Position numbers and translations under genes: made by a program
The notes under the pieces: model-generated
What the model was told of the DNA's origin: nothing
Database searches by the model: none
The model's input: the letters and a program-made list of their open reading frames with translations, nothing else
Source: CAZBDU01 sp964490725
GTDB taxonomy: Bacteria > Spirochaetota > Spirochaetia > SZUA-6 > DRHE01
Assembly: GCA_964490725.1 (NCBI GenBank)
Contig: CAZBDU010000014.1
Span: 1-64,000, forward strand
Length of the DNA stretch: 64,000 nucleotides
Direction: 5' to 3'
Shown: positions 8,663 to 17,713 of the stretch, piece by piece
Layout of the letters: each line of letters begins with the position of its first letter
Position numbering within the stretch: position 1 is the first letter of the stretch

Positions 8663-8936
8663 CCCACGCCTCTGTGCGTTGCGGCCCTGCCCGAGGGTTC
8701 CAGGCCTCCGGCGGCCGATCCGTCCCGGCAACTGCGCGGGGCTCCTCCAGCGCCCTGGTCAGACGCGCTGGCCGCCTGGCCAGGAAGACGGCGTAGCCAC
8801 CACGCCGCGGCCTCCCCGGAGCTGCGGGGAGCCGCCATCCACCGGGGCCGTCCTCATTCCCGGCGGCCACCACCGCCGCCGGCAAGGCCAGAGCCACGAA
8901 GGAGCCCTCAACGCGGCTACGTACTCCCTGTCGGGG
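8663..8936. other. Intergenic stretch, no gene seen
   Basis: About 270 bases of GC-rich sequence between the sulfatase-GDPD gene and the VapBC promoter. Overlapping open frames have no conserved motif and no ribosome binding site. I see neither repeats nor a convincing terminator. Confidence 0.5.
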
Positions 8937-8965
8937 TTGAATGGTCGTTCCTTTCTTCATATACT
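8937..8965 (+). promoter_or_regulatory. vapBC promoter
   Basis: TTGAAT (8937-8942), exactly 17 bases, TATACT (8960-8965), ending 26 bases before the vapB ATG. VapB-type antitoxins usually repress their own promoter; no clear palindrome was found in the spacer. Confidence 0.75.
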
Positions 8966-8991
8966 CATCTATGGAGAAAGGGAGAAAGCGG

Positions 8992-9264
8992 ATGGCATTG
9001 AACATCAAGAATCCGGTGGTAGAGCGGCTTGCGGCTGAGGTGGCACGTCTCGCCGGCGAGTCCAAGACGGAGGCGGTACGGCGGGCCCTCGAGGAGCGCA
9101 AGGCGCGGCTTGCGTATCGAAGGGCGGACGGCGATCGACAGGCCAGGCTGCAGCGGTTTCTCGAGAACGAGGTATGGCCGTCGGCGCCCGCCGGTGAGCT
9201 CGGCCGGCGCCTGCCCCGCAGCGCTGAGGAAGAGATCCTGGGCTACGGACCGGAGGGCGTGTGA
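8992..9264 (+). CDS. vapB: VapB-type antitoxin
   Basis: 90 residues beginning MALNIKNPVVERLAAEVA, then GESKTEAVRRALEER. This is the classic N-terminal ribbon-helix-helix DNA-binding block of Rv0623/PSK-type VapB antitoxins. The C-terminal part (about 45-90) would wrap the toxin. The start at 8992 is fixed by GGGAG seven bases upstream and by the family N-terminus. Its TGA overlaps the vapC GTG, giving translational coupling. The pair is expected to be autoregulated from the promoter just upstream. Confidence 0.9.
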   Translation: MALNIKNPVVERLAAEVARLAGESKTEAVRRALEERKARLAYRRADGDRQARLQRFLENEVWPSAPAGELGRRLPRSAEEEILGYGPEGV

Positions 9265-9647
9265 TCCTCGACAGCTCGGCTATCGTCGCCATCGTGATGC
9301 GCGAACCTGAGTTCGAACCCCTACTGGAGAGACTGGCCTCTGACCCGAACCCGGGGATCGGCGCCCCGACGCTGGCCGAAACCGCGGTCGTGCTTTCAGC
9401 GCGGCTGCGAAGGGACGCCCGCTCCCTCCTTTCACGGCTACTGTCCGAGGCGTCGATCGCGGTGGTGCCCTTCGGCGAAGCACACTTCGGCGCGGCAGTA
9501 GAGGCGTGGTTGAGGTTTGGCAAGGGCAGACATCCCGCGGCGCTGAACTTCGGAGACTGCCTGTCCTATGCGGTGGCCAGGCTCGCCGACGCGCCGCTGT
9601 TGTGCGTCGGGAATGACTTTGCCAAGACCGACATCCCCCTCGCGTAG
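9261..9647 (+). CDS. vapC: VapC-type PIN-domain ribonuclease toxin
   Basis: 128 residues, full PIN-domain length. The acidic catalytic set is visible: Asp4 (MILDSSAI), Glu40 (TLAET), Asp99 (NFGDCLSYA) and Asp119 (GNDFAKTD). PIN toxins cleave RNA (tRNA or rRNA in studied cases) with Mg2+; the target here is unknown. GTG start overlapping vapB by four bases. The pair sits alone between unrelated genes, as is usual for a mobile or stabilisation module. Confidence 0.9.
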   Translation: MILDSSAIVAIVMREPEFEPLLERLASDPNPGIGAPTLAETAVVLSARLRRDARSLLSRLLSEASIAVVPFGEAHFGAAVEAWLRFGKGRHPAALNFGDCLSYAVARLADAPLLCVGNDFAKTDIPLA

Positions 9648-9679
9648 CCCGGCCGTCCCGGGAGCGCGATTTCTTCTCT

Positions 9680-10678
9680 TCAGATCCCCTGGAAACGGAG
9701 CCAGGCCGCAAGCAGGCCGGGGACGTCCAGCAGGTTGGCAAAGGCCAGGATGGAGGCGGCCAGCAACGCCAGGAACAGCGCCAGGCGGCCGGGATAGAGC
9801 ACGGCCCAGCGGGCGGCCGCGCGGGGGGCTGGGGGCCGCGAACCTGGCGCGAGCTCGCGCCGGACCCTGAGGCCGTACAGCGCCGCGGCCAGCAAGGCCA
9901 GGGCCAGAAACAGGCCGCCAAACAGCAGTCGCGGACCGGCTGGGTCACTGCGGCTCCACGCCTCCAGGCCCGCGGCCAGCCGGAAGAGGAACACGTTCAG
10001 CCGCGCCAGGCTTCCGGTGAAGATGAGCGCCCCCAGCATCACCAGGAAGGCGCCGCTGCCGATCCTGACGGCGCGCAGATACGGCCTGATGCGGGCCATC
10101 TGTCTCGCGAACCAGGAGAAGAAGGCCCCGGCCAGGAGGAAAGGCGTGCCCAGCCCCAGGGAGTACACCGCCAGCAGCAGGGTCCCGTGGGCCACCTTCC
10201 CGGAAGCGCCGGCCAGGAAGAGAATGGAGGCCAGGATGGGCCCGACGCAGGGGGTCCATCCGGCCCCGAAGGCCAGCCCCAGCAGGCCCGCCCCCAGGGC
10301 GCCCCGCGGCCGCTTGCGGAGGTGAAACCGGCGTTCGACGTTCAGCACCTTCCAGAAGTCGAAGATGAAGTTCAGGCCGAAGAACACCACCACCGCCCCG
10401 GCAACCCGATTGATCGTCTGCTGGGCGCCGCTCAGGGCCAGACCTGCGCTGCTGAACAGGGCCCCGAGGGCCATGAAGACCAGGGAGAAGCCGGCCACGA
10501 AGAACAGGGTGCGCAGGAACACACCGCGGCGCGAGGCCCCCTGCCCGGTCAGCTCGCCGTAGGAGATTCCCCCCAGGAAGCTGAGGTAGGAGGGGATGAT
10601 GGGCAGAATGCAGGGAGATACGAAGGAAGCCACCCCGGCAACGAAGGCGATGAGCAGCGAGACATTGTCGGCGAACAC
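9680..10678 (-). CDS. ccdA: CcdA-family thiol-disulfide membrane transporter
   Basis: 332 residues with about eight membrane helices. FVSPCILPIIPSYL near the N-terminus and GAGWTPCVGPILASI in the middle are the paired Cys-Pro motifs of the CcdA/DsbD membrane domain, which carries electrons from cytoplasmic thioredoxin to extracytoplasmic thiol proteins. It is longer than the ~230-residue minimal CcdA: a C-terminal extension adds two more helices. Start GTG 10678 is chosen because GGAG lies six bases upstream; the frame extends further upstream into the neighbouring gene but without motifs. It follows the TlpA-like gene by 29 bases, so the two form a reductive pair. Confidence 0.85.
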   Translation of the reverse strand: MFADNVSLLIAFVAGVASFVSPCILPIIPSYLSFLGGISYGELTGQGASRRGVFLRTLFFVAGFSLVFMALGALFSSAGLALSGAQQTINRVAGAVVVFFGLNFIFDFWKVLNVERRFHLRKRPRGALGAGLLGLAFGAGWTPCVGPILASILFLAGASGKVAHGTLLLAVYSLGLGTPFLLAGAFFSWFARQMARIRPYLRAVRIGSGAFLVMLGALIFTGSLARLNVFLFRLAAGLEAWSRSDPAGPRLLFGGLFLALALLAAALYGLRVRRELAPGSRPPAPRAAARWAVLYPGRLALFLALLAASILAFANLLDVPGLLAAWLRFQGI

Positions 10679-10707
10679 TGGAGTCTCCTGATTGCGGCCT
10701 CGCGGCT

Positions 10708-11286
10708 CTACCGCCCGCTCTGGTCCAGGGACACTCCTTCGTAGGAGACGCCGTCCTTCAAGACCGTCCGGAAGGTGGCGATCATCTCCGGGGTATCCCA
10801 CTCTCTGGCCCCGATGGCCCTGGCGAAGATCTTGCCGTTGCGGTCGATCAGGTAGGTCGTGGGAATGCTGCGGGCTCCATACTGGGCCCCCACCATCCCC
10901 GTGCGGTCCATCAGCACCGTGAAGTCCAGCCCCAGCTCCTTCATGAACCGGCGTACCTGGTCGTTGGACTCCTGGAGGTTCACGGCCACGATCTGCAACC
11001 CTTCACCGCGAAGCTGCTCGTGCACCCTCTGCATGGACGGCATCTCCGACCTGCACGGGCCGCACCAGGTGGCCCAGAAGTTCAGGAAGACCACCTTCCC
11101 GCGGTAGGAGCCGAGCGTTCGGGTTACTCCGTCCAGGTCCTTCAGCTCGAACTCCACCGGGTCCAGCGGCTTCCTGGCCACCTCGACGGCCTGGGACATC
11201 AGCCGCTCCTGAACCGTTTCGGCGGTAGCCAGGCCTGCCCCCAGGGCCACAGCCAGCGCCGCCAACACGAAAACCTTTCCGTTCAT
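10708..11286 (-). CDS. TlpA/ResA-like exported thioredoxin
   Basis: 192 residues. N-terminal signal or anchor (MNGKVFVLAALAVALGAGLATA), then a TlpA/ResA/AhpC-TSA-type thioredoxin fold: VVFLNFWATWCGPCRSEMP with the WCGPC active site, and the cis-Pro region SIPTTYLIDRNG. Such proteins keep cysteines reduced outside the membrane, for example in cytochrome c or copper-centre assembly. CcdA directly downstream is the natural electron donor. Start at 11286 is set by the signal peptide and an upstream GGAGAGGG. Upstream lie two copper-related genes, so service of metal-site cysteines is plausible. Confidence 0.85.
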   Translation of the reverse strand: MNGKVFVLAALAVALGAGLATAETVQERLMSQAVEVARKPLDPVEFELKDLDGVTRTLGSYRGKVVFLNFWATWCGPCRSEMPSMQRVHEQLRGEGLQIVAVNLQESNDQVRRFMKELGLDFTVLMDRTGMVGAQYGARSIPTTYLIDRNGKIFARAIGAREWDTPEMIATFRTVLKDGVSYEGVSLDQSGR

Positions 11287-11377
11287 CGATAGATCCCTCT
11301 CCTTCACTGGAATTCCGCCCGCCGTCGCGGGCTGGATCGCGGAATCAAGCGCGACCCGTCGAGCGCACGGCGGCGGG

Positions 11378-11707
11378 CTAGATCAGGAGAGATCCTTTCT
11401 GCAGGTAGAGGGGAGCCGCCGGTGCGGAGGGTGCAGGCCCCCGCTGAAGAGCCAGTTCCACAGGGGCGGTCCGGACAGCTCCGGCGCCTGCCGGCAACGC
11501 CTGCAGCGCCGGCGCTGGATGCCTGTGGATCTCGATCAGGGTTTGCTGGGGAGCACCGGCGGTAAAGGTGCATCCCGGAGCTTCCGCGCCGCTCATCGGG
11601 CTCTGCCCCTGCCGCTCGTAAGGGCAGGCAGCCATGCCGCCCTGCAGTCCCGAGGCCAGGAGCGCTGCCAGCAGAAGGAGAACGGGTGCGGAACGCGCCG
11701 ATCTCAT
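11378..11707 (-). CDS. Small secreted hypothetical protein
   Basis: 109 residues, not recognised. It opens with a signal peptide (MRSARSAPVLLLLAALLASGLQGGMA) and then ACPYERQ; the mature part is Ala/Pro-rich with a second Cys at about 45. No ribosome binding site precedes ATG 11707, but CATACATT lies a few bases upstream, so a leaderless message is possible. It sits between the YPC-type ATPase and the TlpA-like gene in the same orientation, overlapping neither. A periplasmic metal or thiol accessory is conceivable but unsupported. Confidence 0.5.
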   Translation of the reverse strand: MRSARSAPVLLLLAALLASGLQGGMAACPYERQGQSPMSGAEAPGCTFTAGAPQQTLIEIHRHPAPALQALPAGAGAVRTAPVELALQRGPAPSAPAAPLYLQKGSLLI

Positions 11708-11723
11708 GACCAATGTATGGTAA

Positions 11724-13976
11724 TCAGCCGCCGGGCCTACCGTCAAGGGGCACGCTCCGATACGCAGCGGGAAGCAGCTGGCCCAGGAAGGAGCTGGCCA
11801 GCACCGCGCTCACGCTGGCCGCCATGGCGGCCATGGCCCACACCGGGTGCACCAGGCCCGTGATCGCCGCCGGGATCCCGACGCCGTTGAAGGAAAAGGC
11901 CAGAATGAGGTTCCGCACCGTTCGGCGGTAGGAGGCTGCCCCGATGTGGTAGGCGTCCATGACCGCCGTCAGCCGCTCCCCCAGGAGGACGACGTCCGAG
12001 GACTCGATGGCGATGTCCGTGCCGGCGCCCACGGCGATGCCCACGTCCGCCTGCATGAGGGCCGGGGCGTCGTTGATTCCGTCCCCCACGACGGCTACTC
12101 GCTGGCCCCGCTCCTGGTATCCGCGCACCGCTTCAACCTTGCCGCCGGGGAGCACCCCGGCGCTCACCTTCTCGATACCCAGCTCGCCTGCCACCGCGCG
12201 CGCGGTGCGCAGGTTGTCTCCGGTGATCATCATCGGCTCCAGGCCGGCTTTCCGTACCCGTCGGATCGCTTCGCGGGCGTCGGGCTTCGGAGCATCGGCA
12301 ATGCCGATCAGCCCGGCGAGCCGTCCTCCCACGGCCACTCCAACCACGGTCCTGCCGGCTTCTTCCAGGCGTGCGGCTGCCTCCCGCCCCCGGGAAAGCT
12401 CCACTCCGGCCTGCTGCAGGAAGCGGAAGGAACCTGCCAGCACCGGCCGTCCGGCCAGGACGGCGCTCACCCCCTGCCCCGGGGCGGCGCGAAAGTCCTG
12501 GACCGCGCCCCACTGCAGCGCCTCCGAGCGGGCCCGGCTCACCACGGCGCCTGCCAGGGGATGCTCGGAAGGCTCCTCCACGGCGGCCGCCAGCCGCAGC
12601 ACTTCCCGCGGGTCCCGGGCCGCGAGGGGGAGCACCTCCGTCACCTCCGGTCTGCCTGCGGTGAGGGTGCCGGTCTTGTCGAAGATGACCCCCGAAAGCT
12701 CCCTCATGACCTGGAACGCCTCCGGAGAGCGCATCAGCACGCCCTTGCCTGCAGCCTCTGCGGAGCCCCGGATCATCGCCAGGGGCGCGGCCATGCCCAG
12801 AGCGCACGGGTACCCCATGACCAGCGCCGCCAGGGCGGCGTAAAGCGCCCGGCCGGGCAGGGCCGCGCCGGTCACGAGCCAGACGCCGAGCGTCCAGGTA
12901 AGGAGCGCGACACCTGAGGCGGCCAGCACCCCCGGCACGTAGTAGCGGAGCACCCGGTCGGTGAGATGCAGGATGCCCGGCTTCATGGCCCGGGCTTCCT
13001 CGATATGCCGGGCCACCTGCCGCAGGAAGCTCTGCTCGCCCGTGCGGGTCACCTGGATCAGCAGGCTGCCGTTCCCGTTGATGGAGCCGCCGATCACCTC
13101 GTCTCCGGCTTGCCTTTCCACCGGCATGGACTCGCCGGTGACGATGCTCCCGTCGACCGCCGAGCTGCCCTCCAGGATCCGCCCGTCCACCGGGATCCGT
13201 TCTCCCGGGCGCACCCGGACCGTATCCCCGGGACGAACCGCGGCGGCGGGCACCTCCTTTTCCCGGCCGTCCCGGACCACCCGGGCGGTCTCGGGCTCCA
13301 GGCTGAGGAGCCTGCGCACAGCGTCGGACGCCCGCGCCCTCACCAGCTTGGCTACGTAGCCCGAGAGAATGTGGTAGCCCGTCACGAAGGCGGCGACGGC
13401 GAAGAAGTCCGGCGCGGGGAAGCGGAACGCCGCCGGTATACCCGGCAGCACGGCGGCCGCCAGGCCCAGCACGCCTCCGCCCAGGCCGGCGAAGGCGGCC
13501 GCCTCCAGCAGCACGTGCTGATTCAGGATGCCCCGCTGGAGGGACCGGACGGCCATCTTCAGGATGGACCATCCAGGCCCGAGGGCGGTCCCGAGGGCCA
13601 GCGCCGCCATGGGCCAGCGGAACCAGGGCCGGGACAGCCCGAGCCAGCGCAGCAGCATCATCGCGACCACGAGACCCACGAAGCCAGCCGCCACGACCAG
13701 CCGCCGCCGCTCCTCTTCCAGCTCCTGCCGCTGCTGCTCGAAGGCGCGCACCTTGTCGGGGTCGCGCACGGTGTAGCCGAGCTCCCTCAGCAGCACCTCC
13801 AGGCGGACGGGGCTGCTCTGCTCCGGGTCGTATTCGACCAGCGCCTCCTCGTGGGCCAGGCTCACGTGCGCGCGCCGCACTCCGCTCTCCCGCTCCAGGG
13901 CCCTGCGGATGGTCTCGGTGCAGAACGAGCAGGACATGCCGCCGATCTTGAGCTGCAGCCTTCGGCGCGGACTCAC
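11724..13976 (-). CDS. HMA-domain heavy-metal P-type ATPase with YPC motif
   Basis: 750 residues. N-terminal HMA domain with GGMSCSFC (Cys16, Cys19), a charged linker, membrane helices, TGES, DKTGTLTAG, and GDGINDAP. The membrane metal-binding motif reads YPC at residues 389-391 (GYPCALG), where copper pumps have CPC. Other P1B groups use SPC, TPC or CPH; YPC is not one of the standard groups, so the transported metal cannot be assigned. GTG start overlaps the MerR-type regulator stop by four bases, so the pump is under that regulator. The regulator has a Cys at the ZntR position, pointing away from Cu(I). Confidence 0.85.
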   Translation of the reverse strand: MSPRRRLQLKIGGMSCSFCTETIRRALERESGVRRAHVSLAHEEALVEYDPEQSSPVRLEVLLRELGYTVRDPDKVRAFEQQRQELEEERRRLVVAAGFVGLVVAMMLLRWLGLSRPWFRWPMAALALGTALGPGWSILKMAVRSLQRGILNQHVLLEAAAFAGLGGGVLGLAAAVLPGIPAAFRFPAPDFFAVAAFVTGYHILSGYVAKLVRARASDAVRRLLSLEPETARVVRDGREKEVPAAAVRPGDTVRVRPGERIPVDGRILEGSSAVDGSIVTGESMPVERQAGDEVIGGSINGNGSLLIQVTRTGEQSFLRQVARHIEEARAMKPGILHLTDRVLRYYVPGVLAASGVALLTWTLGVWLVTGAALPGRALYAALAALVMGYPCALGMAAPLAMIRGSAEAAGKGVLMRSPEAFQVMRELSGVIFDKTGTLTAGRPEVTEVLPLAARDPREVLRLAAAVEEPSEHPLAGAVVSRARSEALQWGAVQDFRAAPGQGVSAVLAGRPVLAGSFRFLQQAGVELSRGREAAARLEEAGRTVVGVAVGGRLAGLIGIADAPKPDAREAIRRVRKAGLEPMMITGDNLRTARAVAGELGIEKVSAGVLPGGKVEAVRGYQERGQRVAVVGDGINDAPALMQADVGIAVGAGTDIAIESSDVVLLGERLTAVMDAYHIGAASYRRTVRNLILAFSFNGVGIPAAITGLVHPVWAMAAMAASVSAVLASSFLGQLLPAAYRSVPLDGRPGG

Positions 13977-14398
13977 AGCCGCCCCTTGGTCGGGCCGGAA
14001 TGTCCCCGTCCGCCGCCAGAGGGTCGATCGCTGCGCCCAACGTAGCAGCCCGACAGATTCGCGCACCGGCAGGTGAGCCCGTGCCTCAGAATGCTCCGCA
14101 TCCGCTCGACGTTTTTCGCCAGCCGGTCCAGGTCCCGAAGCTTGCGGCGCGCCAGGTCGCGGCATTCCCGGGAGGGATCCTCTCCGGAACGAAAGCTCCC
14201 CAGGAGGACCTTGATCTCCTGGAGGTTGAAGCCCAACCCCTGGGCAGCCCTGACCGCCTGGAGCGCCTCCAGCGTGCCAGGCCCGTACGCTCGCTGGCCG
14301 CTCGCACGCGGAGTCGCCGGCAGAACCCCGATGCTCTCGTAGTAGCGGATCGCGGATGCCGGGGTGCCGCTGCGTTCCGCCACCTCGCCTATCTTCAT
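13973..14398 (-). CDS. MerR-family metal-responsive regulator (ZntR/MerR-like)
   Basis: 141 residues. N-terminal MerR helix-turn-helix: MKIGEVAERSGTPASAIRYYE, then a coiled coil. Metal-site cysteines: Cys79, then Cys110, Cys112 and Cys118 (TCRCANLSGC). Cu(I) sensors of the CueR type carry Ser at the position near 77-79 and two C-terminal Cys; ZntR and MerR have Cys there. The pattern therefore favours a divalent or Hg-like sensor. Start at 14398 has GAGG seven bases upstream. It is the first gene of the operon with the YPC pump, and its TTGACC/TACAAC promoter lies just upstream. Confidence 0.85.
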   Translation of the reverse strand: MKIGEVAERSGTPASAIRYYESIGVLPATPRASGQRAYGPGTLEALQAVRAAQGLGFNLQEIKVLLGSFRSGEDPSRECRDLARRKLRDLDRLAKNVERMRSILRHGLTCRCANLSGCYVGRSDRPSGGGRGHSGPTKGRL

Positions 14399-14421
14399 GA
14401 CTTCGCCTCGCTTGCCTTCAA

Positions 14422-14449
14422 GTTGTACGTTCGCCCCAGCAAAGGTCAA
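14422..14449 (-). promoter_or_regulatory. Probable promoter of the MerR-ATPase operon
   Basis: On the minus strand TTGACC (14449-14444) and TACAAC (14427-14422) with a 16-base spacer, directly before the regulator. It is not the 19-20-base spacer of MerR-activated promoters, so activation by underwinding is not supported here. Confidence 0.45.
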
Positions 14450-14460
14450 GGAGGACGACC

Positions 14461-16102
14461 ATGATGTCACGATGGGTGAGTCGAACAAGCGCGGCCGCAG
14501 CGGCGGCGATGCTGCTGCTGGCGGGGGCGCTGCCCCGGCAGGCGGACGCCGGCGCGGCCCGGGAACAGTCGGTGCGAGCGCGGGCCGGCGCGGTCCCGTT
14601 GGGTCAGCCCCGCACCGGCGCCGAGGTGGACGTGAAGCAGGAGCCCGGCAAGACGGTGTACTGGATCCTGCCGGGACCGCGGCGCCTGGGGGCCGAGGAG
14701 TGGGGCACCCCCGAGCGTCCCCGGGCGCTGCTGCCGCCGGTGCTGGCGAAGGCCCGCGCGCTGCCGCCGCCCCTGAACCGGTCGGTGCCGGAGCTGCTGC
14801 GGAAGCTTCCGATCCTGGGCGGACTACCCCTCGGGGCTCGGGAGACGAGCCCGGACGGGAGTCTTTTTACCACGACCAAAGGCCCCACCGCGGTGAGCGA
14901 TTCCGGCCGCATCGTCAGCGGCCAGTTCCACGTGACCTACGTCGACCGGCAGCCCTACGACCTTGGCGGCCCGCTCACGCAGACGAAGGACCGGGTGGAG
15001 GCCAGCGCTGAGTTCACCGACCCCCAGGGCAACCGCTACCGGCTGATCGTGGACAGGCTGTGGCAGCCGCCCATTCCTGGATGGGAAACCGGTGGGGGGG
15101 TGCTGACGGGCGCCTGGATCCACGGCGGCAGCGCCACCGAGTCGCCGCTGTTCCCACGCGCGTTCGCTTACGGCGCCTTCTGGGCCCTGGGGCGAGTCGT
15201 GGTGAACGGTGAGGTGGTGAACCAGGAGCAGTGGATCCACTTCATGACCACCCAGACGGTACGGGACAAGGACTACCGGCTGGCCACCCAGGACGAGCTT
15301 CCCCTGGACCCCCGGGACACGATCGCGGGGCAGATCCATCACGCGCACATCGTGGTGCGGCCTGTGGCCAACACCCCCGGCGGGCCGGTGTTCGAGCCGG
15401 TGCACACGGCCTTCACCCTGTCGAACGGCCAGAAACAGCCCTTCCTGCACATCATGTTCGAGCAGAACACGATCGTTCGCGGGCCCTTCAGGGACTGGGC
15501 TCCCACCGGGTCTGAACGGGCCGGCAGTGCCGGCCCGGACCGTGGCGAGAGGGACGGCCGTGGTCGTGAAAGGCACGGAGTTCGCTTACAATCCCGACAG
15601 CATCACCCTGCAGGCCGGCAAGCAGGCCACCGTCAGGTTCGAGAATCGGGGCACCCTGGCGCACAACCTGGTGATCGGCGACCTCGGGGTGGCGACGGAC
15701 ACGATCCAGCCGGGAAGCGCCGCCACCAGCACCTTCGTGCCTTCTCGAACGGGGACGTTTCGCTTCTGGTGCAGCGTGCCGGGCCACCGGGAGGCCGGAA
15801 TGGAGGGAGAGCTGCACGTGACACCTTGGCCCCCGGGGGGAGGGCAGCTTCGGAGGGAAAGACAGGGGAGACTCGCCGGACAGGCGGCGCGGCGCCGTGC
15901 TGCCATCCGAAGAGCCGGACTCATCTGGAGCCAACGGGGCCTTGAGGCCGGGGCCGCGGAGACGGAGGCAGACAGCGTCCGCGGTCCCGGCGTGGAGGCA
16001 CGCCTGGATCTACGGTCGCTCGTTCACACGCTGTTTTCAAGTCTTGCACTGGCCGTTAGCAGAGCACGTCGAAACAGCGCACCTGCCATGGCTCTGCGGT
16101 AA
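14461..16102 (+). pseudogene. Secreted protein with C-terminal cupredoxin domain, frameshifted
   Basis: ATG 14461 has GGAGG at seven bases and starts a signal peptide (AAAAAAMLLLAGALP). The first ~345 residues are an unrecognised exported domain rich in His near HHAHIVV and FLHIMFEQNT. Near 15500 the frame must shift by one base; the new frame reads VVVKGTEFAYNPDSITL, AHNLVIGD and FWCSVPGHREAGM, a plastocyanin-like cupredoxin with the His-Cys-His-Met type-1 copper ligands. Read straight, the original frame gives Arg/Gly-rich nonsense to 15945. The cupredoxin alone would lack a signal peptide, so one broken gene is more likely than two. The reading frame past the domain (15830-16102) is not conserved and runs into the AT-richer island. 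Confidence 0.7.
15770..15789 (+). repeat. 20-bp direct repeat, left copy
   Basis: A 20-base identical match to 25815-25834, lying in the cupredoxin codons for CSVPGH. The two copies bracket the 10-kb AT-richer catabolic island. Confidence 0.75.
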
Positions 16103-16887
16103 TCGCTGGAAGATCGTACGTCGGAAATGGGATTGATTCTACGCTCTATTGCTTCCACAGCCTGCTTCAAGACCTCTTCGGTCCATGCATTGCCGGACAA
16201 GACCTCCTCAATCTCGTAAACCCTGATGACAGTCGGGCCAACTGAAGCGAAGGCCGCCCTGACTTCCTTTCTCCCGGTCAAACATATCGCAACTCCAACC
16301 AGAGACAAATCGACGCCCCGGGTCCTTCCCAGTTTCAAGTAGCAGGAGGAACCAGACGGTTCAAATGGTGGCAGATCGATACTTTCAACCATCTCCCCGC
16401 GTCGCAGATTCGTTGTTCCGGGACCTACCAAGAATTCCTCGATCCGCAGTCTCCTCCTTCCCTTGAGGCTCACGAGGTTCAAGCAGGCGTCGAAGATCAA
16501 CAGAGGTGGTACAGTGTCTGCCGCCGGCGACGCGTTGCAGATATTTCCGGCCAACGTGGCCCGGTTCCTTATTTGCACTGAACCCACTGTCATGGCGGCT
16601 TCTGCCAGAGCCCGGTAGTCCTGCGAAATGGCCGCATTGGCTGCGATCTGGGACATCGTCGCGGCGGCTCCTATTCGCAGGCCACCCTTGCGCAAGGGCG
16701 TGATCGCCTTGAGGGTTTCCAGCCTGCTTATTCCTATCACGAGCTCGACATCGATCGTGTCTTTGCGAAGGCCAACCAGCAGATCCGTACCCCCTGCCAT
16801 GATGCGGGCGTTCTGCCCATGTTTCTGAAGGTATCTGCAAACGTCTTCGACGCTCTTGCATTGCACGAAAGCGAAAGTGCTACTCAT
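16024..16887 (-). CDS. Molybdenum hydroxylase, FAD-binding medium subunit (CoxM/NdhF type)
   Basis: 287 residues. Fits the FAD-binding subunit of xanthine-dehydrogenase-family enzymes: IMAGGTDLLVGLR (the AGGTDL FAD motif), LRIGAAATMSQIA, then RNRATLAGNICNASPAAD (the second FAD motif) and a C-terminal CO-dehydrogenase flavoprotein domain. It transfers electrons from the 2Fe-2S subunit to NAD+ or another acceptor. The start at 16887 is chosen on family length; no strong ribosome binding site is visible. It lies downstream of the GntR-type regulator on the minus strand, split from the other two subunits, which are divergent. Codon use is less GC-biased than in the flanks. Its substrate is unknown. 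Confidence 0.85.
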   Translation of the reverse strand: MSSTFAFVQCKSVEDVCRYLQKHGQNARIMAGGTDLLVGLRKDTIDVELVIGISRLETLKAITPLRKGGLRIGAAATMSQIAANAAISQDYRALAEAAMTVGSVQIRNRATLAGNICNASPAADTVPPLLIFDACLNLVSLKGRRRLRIEEFLVGPGTTNLRRGEMVESIDLPPFEPSGSSCYLKLGRTRGVDLSLVGVAICLTGRKEVRAAFASVGPTVIRVYEIEEVLSGNAWTEEVLKQAVEAIERRINPISDVRSSSDYRRAMAGALFRRALLTASARLENSV

Positions 16888-16994
16888 CGGCGGTAATTCT
16901 TCGATTTGACACGATTTCAACAATCGTCAGCATGTTCTTTCATGAACCAGGAGCGCGCCTGTGCTTGTTCTCTACAGGGGCTCTCCCTGGACTG

Positions 16995-17690
16995 CTACTT
17001 GTCGGCAAACCACTTCAGCAGCGAATTCATGGCCCGGAATATGTGATCTTTGACTCGCTTTTCCGCCAATACTTTGTTTCGCGCCAGACAGGCTTCGTAG
17101 ATTCCCACATGATCCTCATGGTTCACAGCAAGCTGCTGCAGGAAATGGTGTGAGATCACCATATATCGACTGATGTTGTTTCGCAGCTGGACAATCATGC
17201 CGTTGAGGGTGTCCCACTCGGATGGCTCATAGAGCATGGTATGGAATTGGGTATTCAATTCGAGAAAGCTCACAATATCATCGTCATCACCGGTATCAGC
17301 GAGTTGCTTGAGGACCTTCTCGACGTCGCTCAGGTGTTTGTCCGTATAAGCGGGTACAGCGGTCCGAATAGCCAGGCCTTCCAGAACGGCCCGAATGTTG
17401 TATATCTCGTTGATTTCTGACTCGGACAATTCGGTTACCGTGACACCCCTTTTGTATACACGTTTCACCAGACCTTCCGATTCCAGCACCCCCATTGCCT
17501 GACGCACGGGCATCCGACTCATATTCAGCAATTCCGCGATCATTTCCTCATCGATCGCCTGTCCCGGGGGAAGAACACCCGTGATGATCGCCTTGCGAAG
17601 AGCGGCGGTGGCGTATGACTCAGCCTTGAAAGCACGGCCGAAATCACTATTCAGCACGCGGTGAAGCCTCTCTATGTCGACTCCTTCCAT
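16995..17690 (-). CDS. GntR-family (FCD) transcriptional regulator
   Basis: 231 residues. N-terminal winged helix (ALRKAIITGVLPPGQAIDE, then LLNMSRMPVRQAMGVLESEGL) and a C-terminal all-helical FCD ligand domain with the His/Asp/Asn metal-binding positions (ELNTQFHTMLYE, NNISRY). FCD regulators respond to carboxylic acids and related catabolites. ATG 17690 has AAGGAG nine bases upstream. A perfect 24-bp palindrome lies at the predicted transcription start, so it should repress itself and, through a second weaker copy, the divergent hydroxylase genes. Confidence 0.9.
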   Translation of the reverse strand: MEGVDIERLHRVLNSDFGRAFKAESYATAALRKAIITGVLPPGQAIDEEMIAELLNMSRMPVRQAMGVLESEGLVKRVYKRGVTVTELSESEINEIYNIRAVLEGLAIRTAVPAYTDKHLSDVEKVLKQLADTGDDDDIVSFLELNTQFHTMLYEPSEWDTLNGMIVQLRNNISRYMVISHHFLQQLAVNHEDHVGIYEACLARNKVLAEKRVKDHIFRAMNSLLKWFADK

Positions 17691-17713
17691 GAATCGGGAC
17701 TCCTTCGTTTTCC

